Source: Liolophura sinensis (Eukaryota; Mollusca; Polyplacophora; Chitonida; Chitonidae). From it: a stretch of DNA of 64,000 nucleotides. Positions within the stretch are counted from its first letter, which is position 1. Each line of letters opens with the position of its first letter. Location: positions 26,646,402-26,710,401 of the forward strand of contig NC_088301.1 in assembly GCF_032854445.1 (NCBI RefSeq), written 5' to 3'. The notes under the pieces were generated by a model. It was given only the letters and a program-made list of their open reading frames with translations. It was not told the origin of the DNA and did not search any database. Positions 1-13,940 of this stretch are shown here, piece after piece. The translations under genes and the position numbers were made by a program.

Positions 1-3000
1 ACACATGACGCATTACCAATTCTCCTAAACCGAATAAAACGCCAGTACAAGATTTGTGGGATTTTTTTCTGTTGTCTATTGATTAAGAGCTCACCATTAC
101 CAATTTCAGTGATGATTACATCAGCAATGTTGAGCCTTAGATACAGAAAAAATCTCTGAGCCTTGATGACATTGCTTCCGGCTGTTGCCACAAGGTTTTC
201 CCTTTAATTAACAGTGCACGCTACTTGTCTTCGGTGCCGCAAGATAACCCAATGTTACCAAAGTGATGTCTTATGTTTAACTAATATTACCAACTCCAGC
301 TTATTTCTATTTTGGTTATTCTTAGCTTGGTTATATTATATTTACCGATATTAGAACAATGATTAAACGACACATGGTTAGAATCCCGCTGGGTTTTTTT
401 TCAGTCCCAAAAAACCAAATGAAACTGACAATACGTGGAATATGTAAATAATGAAGGAAAAGCACTCAAATGACCATGTAATCAAAACAGGTAAATATAA
501 TTTTAGGCTGAGAATTTGAACGATGAATTAATCGTTTTTTTTTTCAATACCCAAACACTGGGAGGCCAGTTATAGAAATGAAAAAGCATCTCTAACTTAA
601 CAAGTTACGTTATGATACAGGATCAGATCACAAGAGAATAGTTTAAAGCTAGATGTAGAGTGTTCACCATTGGACGTCAATGAAAAGCTAGATAAAAAAG
701 GGGAAAAAGGCACTATAAGAGATTAGTGCCTCAGCGGGCTTGTTAGCCATTGCTCCATCAACTCCTCGGCGCACTATCTTAGCAAGAAGTGGCCAAACAT
801 TTTTAACACAGATATCGATCAAACACTTCGAAAGTTGACCCCGTTTTCTTTGGAACTCTCATCTCATGCCTTTAGCCTTTTTTGTCTCATGTTATGTAAC
901 CATTCATATACAATGTGATAATGACGAGTGCAGTGCTCTAGTTCGCTTCCGTATTTTCAACAGTTGATAGTTTTATTGGTCGCCTCACGAACACAGATAC
1001 GTCACGGAATTTTTCCACCCCTCCAAAGTTTGGCATGACGATAACTATTCCAGTGTTCTGAGATAGGGAAAGGCCTCTCCCCATTGGTTGACATGGTGAC
1101 CCTAAAATTTGGCATGGTCATCTTGTTTCCACATGTAAGGACTTCTCATGAAGAGTCAAATATTTGCTCAAATGCTCAAATATTTTCTAATTTGAATTCC
1201 ACGATCCTGCGTTTGATTGGTCAGTTTCGGACGTTAACCCACTTCATCTCATTGAAAAAGAGGAAACTATGTTTTCTTTCTTTTTCATTATCATCGATTT
1301 CACTCTTGATATGGTTTAACAAAGCTCTTCTGAACTATAGAGCAGCAAATCCAAAGACAATGGCCCTAAGAACTTCTGTCCACCGAAAATGTTTTCGCCA
1401 TATAAGCTGGATAACTACCAAAAAGAGCACAAACCTGGTGATACCTCTCTCTGACCCATTAGATGCATGGGTCACTAATGCTAGGAAGGATGATGTTGCT
1501 ATAGTTTGTTATGGCAAATGGCCCTTCGGGCATACCTCGCGCAACTTACGTGTTACGTACAAAAGCTTGCGAGTTCGAATACGTCTGGACGTGTCTTGTA
1601 TTTGACTGATACAGACGTAAAACCAGTGTACTTTTATGACTTTTTCACTGATTATTGGTGATCTCGCACATAATGACATCATTGAGCGATACAAATGAAA
1701 AAGAAATATATATAAGGAGATAAGGACTCTGTTTTTGTGGGATGCTTTCCTTCCTGCCGAATCCCAAAATGAAAACTGCGACGAATTTGGAGCATACGAA
1801 TTCTCAGTATATGATTTAGATGATGACAACCCTTACACTACTAAAACCTCCTGGTCTGTGGGACGACATTACTGTTTTTTTGGGGGGTTTTGTTTTGTTT
1901 TGTTTTTTTTTTTGTTCTTGATCGTATGGCTGCATTTCTGGAGAGCGCAAGCGTCATACAGTTTTTTTTAATTGCAAACAAATTTTCGGTATAAATTATT
2001 CAATCTTTGTTGTGGGAATATTGTGGGTTTGTACAGGATCCTACATCCTACATCTTGCATCTTTTAAATAAAATATATAAAAACAATTAGACCTGCCACC
2101 TACTTGACGCGTTATAACATGTACAGGTAACGTTTACTTTTAGGCTTGTTCCATACGAGGCTTTCTCTATACATAAAGAATATTAGGCTTTCTTCCCAAT
2201 TCCTCAGCATGCTTTTCTTATGTTTAACGTTTGGATATAGAATATAGACACTGACACGTATGGACACTGCGACCAGAAGCTTGCACGGCATTAGCCATGG
2301 ACAATCGTGGTAAGAGATGATTACATGCTATATTCTCACACCCTTCGCTTTGTTTATCATCTCGTTAGCCGCTCTCCGCGTGTCTGTGGTCAGTGCGGGG
2401 GTAATTCTATTTGGACGGGGGAGGGGAAGTAATCTCCAGTCCCGTCTGTGGACACGAGGAAGTCAGGGAATGAAGAATGACCCCCCACACTAATCAAACT
2501 CCGTATTTGTCTTAGCCGTATTCGTCGGTGTTTGGAATTGCTACGGTCAATAAAACTGCAGTCTTGTCCCCGAACTGCTTACCCCATTATAGCACATTGT
2601 CCTACCAGTACCTTATTGCACACCAGTTCTTGTAGGACCGTCAAGTTCATTTATTCCGTGTTCTGGGAAGCAATTTGAGCTCATAATCCGGCAGCTATGG
2701 GGCACTATCTCCAAATGACGAATGCCCGCTCACAAGCTTCGTGTTTCTCTCTCACCACCTCTAAGTCGTTGGTTACTTATTCCCGGGCTTTGCCTCCAAG
2801 CTGTATATTAATATAGGACGACGGTAACCGTCCCTCCCCAGGGTACCCGAGTCCATCTAATGACTGTGTCGAGCACAAATATTTAACCTTGGCCTGTATA
2901 TTTACTAGCGTGCAGAGGGACGGCGATTAAGCCACTGGACAGAGCCTGTAGCTGGTGGCAGGTGATACGATGTGGAGAGCCGTGTTAACGGCAATCTGAA

Positions 3001-3180
3001 TCTCAACATCATGTCAAGGCCATGCGCTGTAATGACGAATGGTTTCTTCTACCAGCCTTGGCCATTGCCATTGATGGATTAGCAAGTAAGGCCTCTTGTT
3101 TACAACGCCATGGTCAAGTAACACTGAACAACAGAAACCGTCAAATCGGGCAAGCACATAAACTCTCTTTCCACGCCTAT
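1..3180. other. non-coding stretch, no gene recognised
   Basis: Several frames of 78-173 codons exist (the longest at 1084-1605) but lack splice sites in phase, recognisable motifs or codon bias. A G/T homopolymer-rich patch lies at 1872-1920. A B-box-like AGTTCGAATAC at 1571 is not part of a foldable tRNA. Confidence 0.5.
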
Positions 3181-3276
3181 CTTTTATCCGGCAAAGTATA
3201 AATGAATGAATGAATGGAGAAAGGAATTATGAGTAGAACCCAGTGTATGACCAAAATGTATGATCAAAATCAGTAC

Positions 3277-3365
3277 TCCCCCCTTCCCACGTGCCCCCCT
3301 TCCCACGTGCCTCCCTTCCCACGTGCCCCCCTTCCCACGTGCCCCCCTTCCCACGTGCCCTCCTT
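3277..3365. repeat. 16-bp tandem repeat carrying CACGTG
   Basis: About 5.5 copies of CCCCCCTTCCCACGTG occur head to tail with one C/T change. Each unit carries a perfect CACGTG palindrome. The array sits just beyond the 3' end of the minus-strand SINE-B at 3400-3760, close to AATG and AAGG simple repeats. Confidence 0.9.
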
Positions 3366-3399
3366 CTGATGTCTGAGAAATCATATATGAATGAAGGAA

Positions 3400-3760
3400 G
3401 GAGTGAGTGAATGAATGCTCGGCGTTTAACGTCGTGCTCAACAATTTTTCAGTCATATGATGACGAAGGAATCCTTAGGGTGTACGCAGTGTACCTCCTT
3501 GTTGCAGTACGGATTTCCATCGCTCTTTCATCTAGTGCTGCTTCACTGAGACGATTTATCAAAGGCAACTAAGCCGTCCCGCCTGCGCCACAATACTGAT
3601 ACAGTCAACCAGTGGTTGTACTATCCTCTTCATGCTGAACGCCAAGCGAGGAAGTTACAACTTCCTCTTTTAAAGTCTTAGGTGTGACTCCACCCAGGAT
3701 TGACCCTAGATCTACCGCTCCCGAAGTGGACGCTCTACCAACTTTGCTATCCGGACCGGT
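3400..3760 (-). mobile_element. SINE-B, near full length
   Basis: On the minus strand the element opens with a tRNA-like head: an A-box-like TAGCAAAGTTGGTAGAG and a B-box-like region near AGTCACACC. It continues through the GAGGAAGTTGTAACTTCCTC hairpin and ends in the tail TTGAGCACGACGTTAAACG followed by a CATTCATTCACTCACTC simple repeat. It matches the plus-strand copies at 20661 and 62515 along its length. The head is flanked by (AAGG)n. Confidence 0.85.
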
Positions 3761-3799
3761 AAATGAAGGAAGGAAGGAAGGAAGGAATGCCTCAAAGTA

Positions 3800-5340
3800 T
3801 TACCAAAGTATATAATCCAAACACTCAACACAAATTTGTCAGTTGGCGTTGAAATGACACAACTCAGCGGGGGTAAAATTCCACAAGGCTACAAATGCAT
3901 TGACTCAGTCCTCGATTAGATTAGAAAAAACATCAATTTTACAGCTGCATTCGCTTTAGTAATGGCATGTCGTTTACGTTGACAGAGTACCAGTATTAGT
4001 TAACATCGAAATGCCATTATATCTGTTTTGCATTAGTGTCGGATGTCGTAATGCAACAGGGTTCGTAATATACGTATATGGATTCGTCCTAATACTCAAG
4101 TCATTAAGTCCGATTGTAAAAAAAAAAGCTGAATCATGTATTTAATAAGAAAACTAATGCATGGTATAGACATGGATACACTTTAAGATCTGTTTGGTTT
4201 ATAGGTTTAAAACTTTTAACAGGATCATTCAATGTGATTGCTTAACGCCGTCTCTCTGGTCATAACACGAAATGAGGTCAAATAACCCTAAGCGTGTTAC
4301 AAATAATACAATTCTGTTGTAAACGCTTTCAACTTTTTTTGAATTGTGGATATAGATAAAGTTTCTCTATCGCCCACGGTGTATTTTTCAGTGCTATAGG
4401 TTTCCAAGTTTGTACAATGTCTCAGCATGACATTCACTTTTATATAATGTAGTTGAAATTTCCGATACTGGCCTTTTGTAGAAAACTGAAAATGGTTTTA
4501 CTGATTTATTAATAATAAAACAGATGATTTGAACGTGATTGATAAATGTAATGCGACGCACTGGACATGTTGTCTTCGTTATACACTATATTAACAGTTC
4601 TTGGAAGAAGTAATATGACATTTACAAGCTTGCGATGAAAAAAAGCAACACATGATTCTGTTATAGCACTGGTTTTTCATGGCCATATATTAAACCTTAG
4701 GGAATAATGCTTTATACAGTTGGACTACCGTTACACGTTTTAGCTAAATGTTTAAAGAAGGAGAGCTTTTCCGTGATTGACAATTATTATAAATCTAAAT
4801 TCATTTTATCACTTCTTGGTCCCTTTAAATGCATCATTGGGTGGGTGGGATAAATGCATATACAAAGATAGGTTAGAAGATTGATGCTAATATTTACACA
4901 CACTGTCTATGATCACATATTCTCTGTCAGTGTGTATAATAAATAAGTAAGTCAGTTAAACAGATTACTTCTTCCTAACAGTGTCCTGACTGATTTCTAT
5001 ATAAATGACATTTCTGCATCATATAAATAGACCTCTTTAACATGGCACACTGTTTTCCACTGTTTTAGTGTTAGAGCTTTTATCAAAGACAGGACAAACA
5101 TCTATTCCTGGGAAATATATACAGCATTCCCCAAGCATACAGTCCACATATAGTGCAATATAAACCTGAAAGTTGTATGATGTTCAAGTGAACTTATTTC
5201 TATCTATTTCGTAGGTGTAGTTTCCAAGATATCACAACTTTAAGTCTACGGATCAGCATTTACACTTCAAACTCTGATCACTGTGTCTCGATCACATGTA
5301 AAGACCCGCTTACAAAACCAATCTCCAACTTTGAGCGCAT
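3800..5340. other. AT-rich non-coding stretch
   Basis: No long open frame on either strand and no repeat shared with the rest of the window. If the candidate exon at 5390 is real, this would be its upstream intron. Confidence 0.5.
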
Positions 5341-5389
5341 TAAGATGACATCGCCGTCTTCGCCGAATCAACTGATAGTCACGTAACAG

Positions 5390-5586
5390 ATTTGAAGCTT
5401 GCTCAACCGTGTCCAGTCTATCACAATCTTGGAGTGCCAGGAATCGACAGTCTGGACAAGCTTAAGAGACAGACTTGTCAGTTTTTGGAACAGATTTCTG
5501 AACGGAAAACTGAACGAATCCGCTCCCTGACCCAAGACGAAATGTTGCCAACCGAAAAGCAACGCTTTATCAGGAGTCTTTTTTAA
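5390..5586 (+). CDS. candidate terminal exon of an unknown gene
   Basis: An open frame encodes 64 residues to the TAA at 5584-5586. A possible acceptor (GTAACAG) precedes it at 5389, giving a phase-1 entry. An AATAAA signal lies 85 bp after the stop at 5671-5676. The protein part runs LKLAQPCPVYHNLGVPGIDS, followed by a long charged helix-like stretch with heptad-like spacing (DKLKRQ, FLEQISERKTERI, EKQRFIRSLF). The codons look selected rather than random and the segment is richer in GC than its flanks. I do not recognise a family and see no transmembrane segment or signal peptide. The frame extends upstream to 5344 without an ATG, so an earlier acceptor is possible. It could also be a chance frame. 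Upstream exons, if any, would lie to the left on the plus strand; none is evident. Confidence 0.35.
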
Positions 5587-5670
5587 AGCGTAGTTCGTGG
5601 CCGAAAAGGTGGTCGCAAATGGACAGATATGTTCTCTTGATATTATAGATCGGTTCTTTAAATATGCTCC

Positions 5671-5676
5671 AATAAA
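5671..5676 (+). terminator. polyadenylation signal after candidate exon 5390-5586
   Basis: The canonical AATAAA lies 85 bp downstream of the TAA that closes the candidate exon, a spacing normal for a short 3' UTR. The hexamer also occurs by chance in AT-rich DNA. Confidence 0.3.
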
Positions 5677-5689
5677 ATCAACTGATTTT

Positions 5690-8600
5690 ATTTATCTTCT
5701 TTGCACATAAGGCAAACGCATTGAATACAACACGCACGTAGTATGGCTTCTTACTAGATGAGATTTTAGGTCTTGCCGGAAAATTTGCAAAGGAGTTTGA
5801 AAATTTGTTTGGATTTGGCTCATCTCTCCCTAAGACTCCATTCAACAGTCCAACTATCACCGGGGCCCCTTTGCTGGAGGAAGGGTATAATGGCTAGCAC
5901 ATAGTTAGGCTTAATCTGATGGGGAAGGAAGGGGGGTGGGGGTGGGACAAATATCCAGCTGTGGGAGATTTATTTCATGTTTGGACATTGTCCCTAATAT
6001 ACCCAGGCTACATAGCCCGTGACTCCTGCGGGAAAGAAGGATAGTGAACCGGATATAACGTTACGAATTAGATCCACATATGGTTTTACATTAAGCCTAA
6101 ACCAAAGATGTTCAATCTTTGATAACGAAGAGTCTGTCTCTAACCAATCACGGAGGTAGTTCACCTTTATTTCATCGACTTTGTCCACCTTATAAAGCAT
6201 AAGATTGTTGAGTTCAGTTTATTCAGAACAAGAAAGGAGCTTTGTAATCTAAAAATACCGGCAGTCAGTTGAAAAACTAGTAGGTCGATCTATCAGCTAT
6301 ATTGATCCGAACAGCTTCGTATTAAATAACATAGGTTACTTATTGATCTTTTATGCCGACTACGGGAAGAAAACACAAACCCTTTTTTCGTCTAGCTGTC
6401 GCTGACCGGGGGTCCCCCGAAATGGCCTGAGCTCACCGGTCTGCCTGACCAAACCTGCAGAATGAGTTTATTCCATTCAAGAGTTATTCGAGTGGAATAA
6501 GGTAAACAGTGAAATCTTCCGATGAAGGCCCATGGCGGCTGGTTTTCTCTCCTCTCCCTACCCTTGGCAACTCCAGACGTGATTGTACAGCCGTAGGGGA
6601 TATTGCTTGGACTACTTTGTCGCGAGTACCCTTTCAGAAAATCTGTTGAGTCTTTGAAATCTTGCTTTTAGTAAATTAACCCATCCACCTTTGATTGGAA
6701 TAGCGCCAAAGCTCACCTAAAGCTTCTGCAAAACCCCCTTCCATTCCTACTAAACAACCTGGTTATTGGGTGCTTGGAGACATGAACAGCGGCCTCTGTC
6801 AATCGTTTTGCTCTCTGCGTTTAGCTTAACGTGATGACTTGCACTAGCAAATTGCTAGGCACGCATATTGTGTTCACCACATTTACATTTTATAAGCTTT
6901 TGCATGCACTGGTAGACACCTATATTTGTCCATTTTTTTCCCTACAATCTGAGTTACCGCACTGGTTATAAGTATGAAAATAAAACTTGAAGTACAGATG
7001 ACTTGTGGGTCTTTAAGAAGAGCTAACCCTAATATCCGCCTCCCTACGTTAGAATACGCTTGATTTGTTTCCATGTTTTATAAAGAGCGTTATAGCTAAA
7101 ATAGCATGGACAAAACTGCCTCTAAGGGTTTGACCGGGGTCAAGTTGCATCTTCTGTGTCTGACACTCCACCCTATACGGGCACCATCGGGACTAATCCC
7201 AGATGAAAACTGTTCAGGTTAAGACTTAAAAGGAAGGGTCAACGGTGGCAAGAGAATGAGTGATTGCTAGTACAAGTCTTCGTGACATGATAGCAGATAG
7301 CATTATAACGGCGAATGGGGCTGTACCTATTCAGATCATACTGACTGTACTGTGTCCTTACTAAGTCCATATATCCAAATACCGACACCAGGGTTAATTG
7401 AAGCAGACGTCTGCCGTGAAGCGAAGCGGGGGCAGTCAGCGTGGTTTGTGAGTGTTTGCAAACCCGATGAAGACGCAGTAATTGTAATTGACTCTACTGA
7501 AGCCTTTTTCTGGCGGTTGTTTTACAAAATGGTCATCTTACAAAAGACTTCATTCCTCACACCCACTATTCACTTTGCACACACCCCAGAGGAGCTGATC
7601 ACTATACATCGTCACTGGAACAAAAGCAGAATCGACACATGTAGTATCATCAAGTAACAAGAACTATAGAAAGTGGTGAAGGCCACCATTGGCTAATCCT
7701 TTCGTTCTAGTATCGCCCGCCGATGATACAAGGAGGCGAGACGATGACACTAACCGATTGGACGATGACAGAAAGCGATGGTGATCATCACATCGTGTAG
7801 TGCCTTCGCATCCTACCACTGACTCGTCGCTTCGTGCCATTGTCGAGCGATATTACGATGGAACAATGGTACGATAATGGCCTTATTCGGTTTTCACACA
7901 TGACCAAAGTGGAACGAGTAAACCATCTAGTCTTTGGAGTCAGTGATGCAGTCTCACTGTGGGCGATGCCAGAATACAGTTTCTTCTGGTGACAAACTGC
8001 CGGTCGCAACTCTTTCTAAACTGAATGCTTAATTATCACTCGGGCTGCATTCAGCGAGCTGTACATGTGATTATAAACTTCAATCAACCAAATCAAAACC
8101 AGTGGAATGCAAATGTATAAAAGTTGATGATTTTCATTGATTCTGTTGTTGTTATTCCCCCTATTATTAACAAGCACTCGGTATTCAGTGTGGCCTGTGT
8201 CTCAAGGGAGAACCACTTACTACCGAATAAAGCCCCTGTTATTCCCGCTGTGATCGTGTAATGATGAAGAGACGGGGGAGGGGGGGGGGGGGCGGTCAAC
8301 GCAATTCCTCTTCCCGTCATGCCTCAGCGCTCTACACAACCAGTCAGTATTACCCAGGGACTGTTGTGGGGGACAGCGGCGCCCAGGCTACAGTTCCTCG
8401 TGTCTCTCTGACAAACACACTCCTATATACATGTACACACCAATAATTAGATGGATGCAGTCTAGGGAGACTTGACATAAGCGACATAACAATCCATATT
8501 GTCCGGCGAGATTCTTACTGATTGGAGGCGACTGTTGATTAATTGCAAGTCTAGACGTTCTACCGCTTGTGTAAGGTTCGCGGCTGTATCTCCTTCATGC

Positions 8601-11600
8601 CTGTTACTCTCAGATGTTCACCAACAGGACACAGACCCCCATTACAACTTCCGTTTTTCAGTAGGGACGATTGTAGTTCTGTATATTTTAGGGTGTAAAG
8701 TCTTTTTTTGCTGCCAGCCTGCCGTTTTTGGTGTACAGGTGCATGCTTGGTATCAAAATGAAGGAAATTGTCTAAGCTTTGGGCAGGTATGAGTTTTAAT
8801 GGTGAAAGTTTGAAATTCTGGGCGAGAGGACACAAGGAGACAGGTGGTGATGAGGCTGCGAGTGACGTCCCCTTGGCGTTGCTAGGCACCCCTCCCAGCT
8901 GCCGGCATGTAAAGGTCCAGATTTTGACGGTCAACCTATGTCAAGATTTTTACAGCTTCTTTCTCACAGGCTGGGCCAGGTATGCACCAAAGCTTATTGG
9001 CCTCGGAATGTTTGGGACTGAGCTACAGCGCTAAACGTTAACATTGTCGCTTATGGAAAACTAATGGGGGTCTGTGGCCAACAAGTAGTAGAGTTTGGTT
9101 CGAAACATTTAGAGCACATCTTTACATATTCTCATTCGAGTTAACCTAAACACAGACATACTGGTGGATCGTTTGGGACGTTCAGGTGCAGTATGACGAC
9201 AATCATAACAAGAACTGAAATATCCGTGTGTTTTTTTTTTCATTGTAGTTTAATAATATATTATTTATGCGTTGAAACAGACATTCTTAAGGGAATATTT
9301 CAATCATAGGTAATTCCAACATCGGATAAAAACAAGGATCACAAAACTTCCAGGGCGAATTCCGAGAAAAAATAAAGTATTGGCCACAAATATTGCCGTA
9401 AGGTAAGATGACCTCCAACGAACTTCATTTAAGGCGACAAAGATCGAGCGCTAGATGATGCCAAGGCCCCGAAAGCAGTGGAGAATCTCCAGAATCTCGT
9501 GTCCACGGCTGATATAGAACCAACGCCTCGTGTTCCCTAGAGACTGAAGGACAAGCATTATAGCCATGCTGCCACGACTCGTCCCTGCTAGCACAAGTAA
9601 CGTGGTCAACAATCTGACAATTTGGATCATGGAGACTGTATATTAAAGTGCCGTGATTTATAATGCCTTGCTCCGTGTTTGGGTTTCAAATCCGAAACCT
9701 AGACAGAATACAATTATGCTAGATGTTCTCAGACATATTTTCTATATCAGTAATACATCATCTGGTGTTAACATTCAGTCCTGTTTGTAACAATCTTGGT
9801 TTATATGCAGCGATAGTGTACGGTGTACGCCTGAATGTATATCTAACAGTGCTTGATACATCTTGTATTCTAGTCATTGAATATAAAAGACTTACAGCAG
9901 ATTTTTTTTTGTCAGACTAAACCCAGAGCAGCGAAGACAGTGTAATTTGTTTGCAAATGGTCATACATAACGGGTGAAATACAACCTCCTGTTAATTTGC
10001 GTCAGTTACGGTTTTATTGCAACTGTTCAGTGACATGTGAATGCTTCACATAGTCACAGATTAAACTTTCACCATGGCTTAAGCAGAATTAGATGGAAAC
10101 AAAATATAGTGATTAGTTAGTTGCAATACATTAGACGTCGTTTGTGTACAGTTACTCAAAACACAGCGTTGTCGTCACATTTAATATACAATCACAATAA
10201 AATAATTCAAAGGGACCAGGCTTCGGGGATGCTTAGTACACCAACAGAATAGAAGGCGGTATATTGGATATGAACGGTTCATGGGTAGCACTTTGTTTCC
10301 ATGGTTATCCAAGTAGTCGAAGTCTTGGACTAATAAAAATATATTCATTATGAACCCTGGTTAACAAGATCCAGTATTTGCACAGCACGCAACGTGTCAA
10401 GACAGGTTCCACACCCCATGCGCATGCGGTGTTTATCCACACGCAAGTCAGTCGGTGGTGTAATCATTACTGCCGGTGTCAGGATGGTGGGAGATGGGCC
10501 AGTGTCACAATAAGGATTGAAATGCCGGACCCGGCCACCTGACAGGGTGGAATGATTGTCACATTTATGTTAGTGCTTGAACTCCAGCGGTGCGTGTGGT
10601 ATTGAACAACAACAACCGCTGATTGATTGAATGGTCGACTGATTGACCAATTCATTGGGCGGGAAGTTTGGTGATTGATCCGCGGTTGTCGTAGAAGTTA
10701 TGATTTTAAGTTCGTTTAAATACAGCAATGAAAAGACACAGTTGTGTAAACCACAATTCGGTTTTTGTAATATTATAGACATTTTGGAGGACAAATCAAT
10801 ACCACTGTCTTAAACAGTGGCATCATGTCACTCTGTGGTTAACCAATGGGAAACCCATTATCTTCCTCATTAGACTGTCATGGGTTTTAGAGAACGGAAT
10901 TGCAATAAGAGAAGGGTATGATTATGGGGATGCTAGCAATGTATCTTGAGTATGCCATGCAGGTTTAATGATGCTGCGCGTATGACCACCGATTGGGATG
11001 ACCTTAAAGAGGTCAGTTCTAAGTGGGAGGCGAGGGGGGGGGGGAGTGAGTTATGGCCATGTCTGTGTAGCGATGAGCAGAATTTACGGACTTATCATAC
11101 TTGAATGCGCTAAGCCGAGACTGCTCGCTTCAACAGTTTTTGCTCTACTCGCTACTACTAATCATTACGTTAGCTCGCACTAGGTCGCAGTAGCACGATA
11201 GCATCGCACTATGTCCTCAACTACTCCGCGCTCTTAACCGACGTAGCTGTCTCCCGGTGACACATTCCCGACACTCACGGACCAGAATGTAAGCGATTGA
11301 ACCAAGGTGATGAAACGGTGCTTGGCCGTCACTGCCTACCATTGTTCTCATAAATAAGAGTAGCTAAGTGTTTACGTCATCTGTACTGACTACCACATTG
11401 CAATAAAGTAAGGTCTTATGAATAAAGATGCAGAAAACCAGGTTATCTCCACTTAAGTTATATATGTATGGAAATTGCATGCAGATATTCCATCTAGGTT
11501 AACTATGTAAAGGAACAGACAAGTATCGTTTGTGTTTTTACGCAATGATTGGAAAAAAAGAAGTATTGCACACAAGACTATATTTGAGGGCCATTCCAGA

Positions 11601-13930
11601 ATGATTTTTACTGCTAAGATGCTCACTTGATCTGAAATCACTCTTGCCATAAAATTCAACAAGTAAACAAGGTATAGTGGATAGTAATCTAGTATTCAGC
11701 CCGCGGATAGAGATAATGCCTGATTAAACTGTGAACGAGATTCAACCAAGAGCTCTCAATAAAAAAGGGCAATTTCAAATATTGCCGCACACACTGAAAG
11801 CTGTCGGTATTGACAAATGTTGCCTCTACCCAGAACACCTATTACCCTAATAAGGATGTCTAGCCTTTGCACCCCCTACCGGGGACACCAGAAACCATAT
11901 AATCTGTTTGTGTTGATGCCAGTGGATGCGTGTGTGTGTCCACGCTGGCGTATGCAAAACTTAGGCTGTGGAACATCGCGAATGCCCAGTACTGTACCTT
12001 TGCTAATATCTCACGGGAGTTCAATCAATACATGTTCACTCACGTCCCTGTCTGGCCAGCCAGCTTTCCTCTAGAAGACCATGTATTTGTCTGGCTACAG
12101 TTTGCCCTGCAGAGACGCTGTCAAAACTGGCCAAAGCGTCCAATAGTCACAGTTACAGGGCAGCAACAGCTGCGCAAGTCATCCGCTATATGAGGCCATT
12201 ATAACACGCAGCTCAGTTGCTGGTTCACAAAACAATTTAACGACAAAAAGCCTCGTTTGTCCCCTCGATTTCATTCAAGGAAAACTCACCGCGTGGCACT
12301 GTGAACTAAAAGTGCGCTTTAAAGGGTGGAGACAGATGTTTTAGCGCGCAATAACAGCAGTTGATGATCCGAGTCCATTATCAAACGATTTTTTTTTTCA
12401 TCTATAAATTTATAGAGCAAATTTCAATTAGACCACAAAAAAGAACTGTTATTAATCCATATCCAAAGGTGCTTTTCTTTGTATTGTATTTTGCTGAAAC
12501 TGTCAGATGATGTGAAAAAAGGTTATTTTAACTAGGTATAGCACAGATATACAGATATACAGTCTTCGTTGATGGCCTAGAGCCATTTATTTGCATTACA
12601 TCCAAAGCCTCTTGGGGAAACAGGGTCAACAGGGTTTCGACAAAATTATAGTAGGCCAATCTCGCAAAGGACCGCATGATACAAATCTGTGGACTACATC
12701 TGTGGTACTTGGGTCTACTCATCCCTTGATGGTTTGAGTGCATTTAAAACATGGCCCATTTCGAGTGATAAAAGAATAAAAGTTTTGTGGGGTGGGAGTA
12801 AGGAGAAAGTATTCTAGCTTGCGAAATTCGCTGTCTTCCACGTAACGAGGTACCATTGGAACATTACTGAACTAAGCCGACACCCTCCCAGCTATAAAGC
12901 GGCCTTGGGCGAGGAAGTGGTGTGCCGCGGGTAAGGCTACAGGGTCTAATGCTCTTGGAATAGAACTAGTAGCGACCAAGAGATGAGCGTGTGAACTACC
13001 CGTTGAAAAGTACACTCACAACGTTAATGGCCGTACATCGATAACGTTCACGATCATGCATCGAGTCAAGTACTGCTGCAGAGAAAACGAGGGTTGCATG
13101 CGAATTCAGCATAATATTACCAGCTATTCAAAAAACCCAAAATCCATTATTGGTTTGGCAGTAATAGCTAACTAAATAGTCGTAAATGTTATGTAATTAA
13201 GCTTTATTCGATGCGCAACCGAAGGCAATTGGCAAAAAGATGATCGTCTGAAATTTTCCCCTTATAAACATTAATGAGTACCTCCAGAGACTGTGAATTC
13301 CATTATTCCCAATTGTCTCGAAAAAAATAACAAGTCACTGGTCATCAATGTTTGATAATTACGAATTTCTGCGATAAACAATCAAGAAACTAATGAATAC
13401 AACTGCTCCTTCTAAATTATCTGAGCATGGTTAACATAAGAAGATTAAATAACTGTACTTTTCGGCTTTTCTTCACTTCTCTGTTCTAACACAAGCTCCC
13501 TTTTCAAGGAATTCTCGGTCAGTTTCAAATCAAAACAGATGAAGCATTCTCATTGAACAATATCTTCTTAATTCAGTTGACGCATTCTCCATGATCTCAG
13601 CTATATAAAACTGTGAAATTATGCACCTTTTTGCCCAATTTCATATCACGTTTTATCGAACTTAGATATAAAAAAAACATATTGCTTGAAAATCCAAAAT
13701 GGCCTGAAGAAAAACTCAAGCGAAGTTAATGACGTGCACGAATACATGAATGTTGTTATGTTATTTCACGAGTAATGTTATTTTGGTGTAGATTCTGGTG
13801 TTATTCCGTCGCAGAAATGTTTCGGAAAGTGCCAAGGAGAAATATATTATTTCGGAAGGTATATCATCTCGCCACGTGTGGTTGTTTTGGCCCATATTTA
13901 CTCACAACTGATCGTCTCCTAAGAGTCACT
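5690..13930. other. non-coding stretch, no gene recognised
   Basis: It contains G-runs at 8279-8293 and 11035-11043 and CGATGG/CACGATAG-rich low-complexity patches at 7715-7880 and 11070-11230. The 101-codon frame at 7352-7657 and the overlapping frames at 8499-9034 on both strands are of a length expected by chance and match no family I know. Confidence 0.5.
5921..5947 (+). other. G-rich tract with G-quadruplex potential
   Basis: GGGGAAGGAAGGGGGGTGGG continues GGTGGG, giving at least four runs of three or more G with loops of 1-6 nt, which satisfies the common quadruplex rule. Confidence 0.5.
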
Positions 13931-13940
13931 AACAAATCGT

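Noticed and set aside
1084-1605. 173-codon open frame, the longest in the window
   Set aside because: No recognisable domain, no matching splice sites or polyA signal, ordinary composition. A few frames of this size are expected by chance in 64 kb.
1500-1605. tRNA-like B box (AGTTCGAATAC)
   Set aside because: No cloverleaf or acceptor stem can be built around it.
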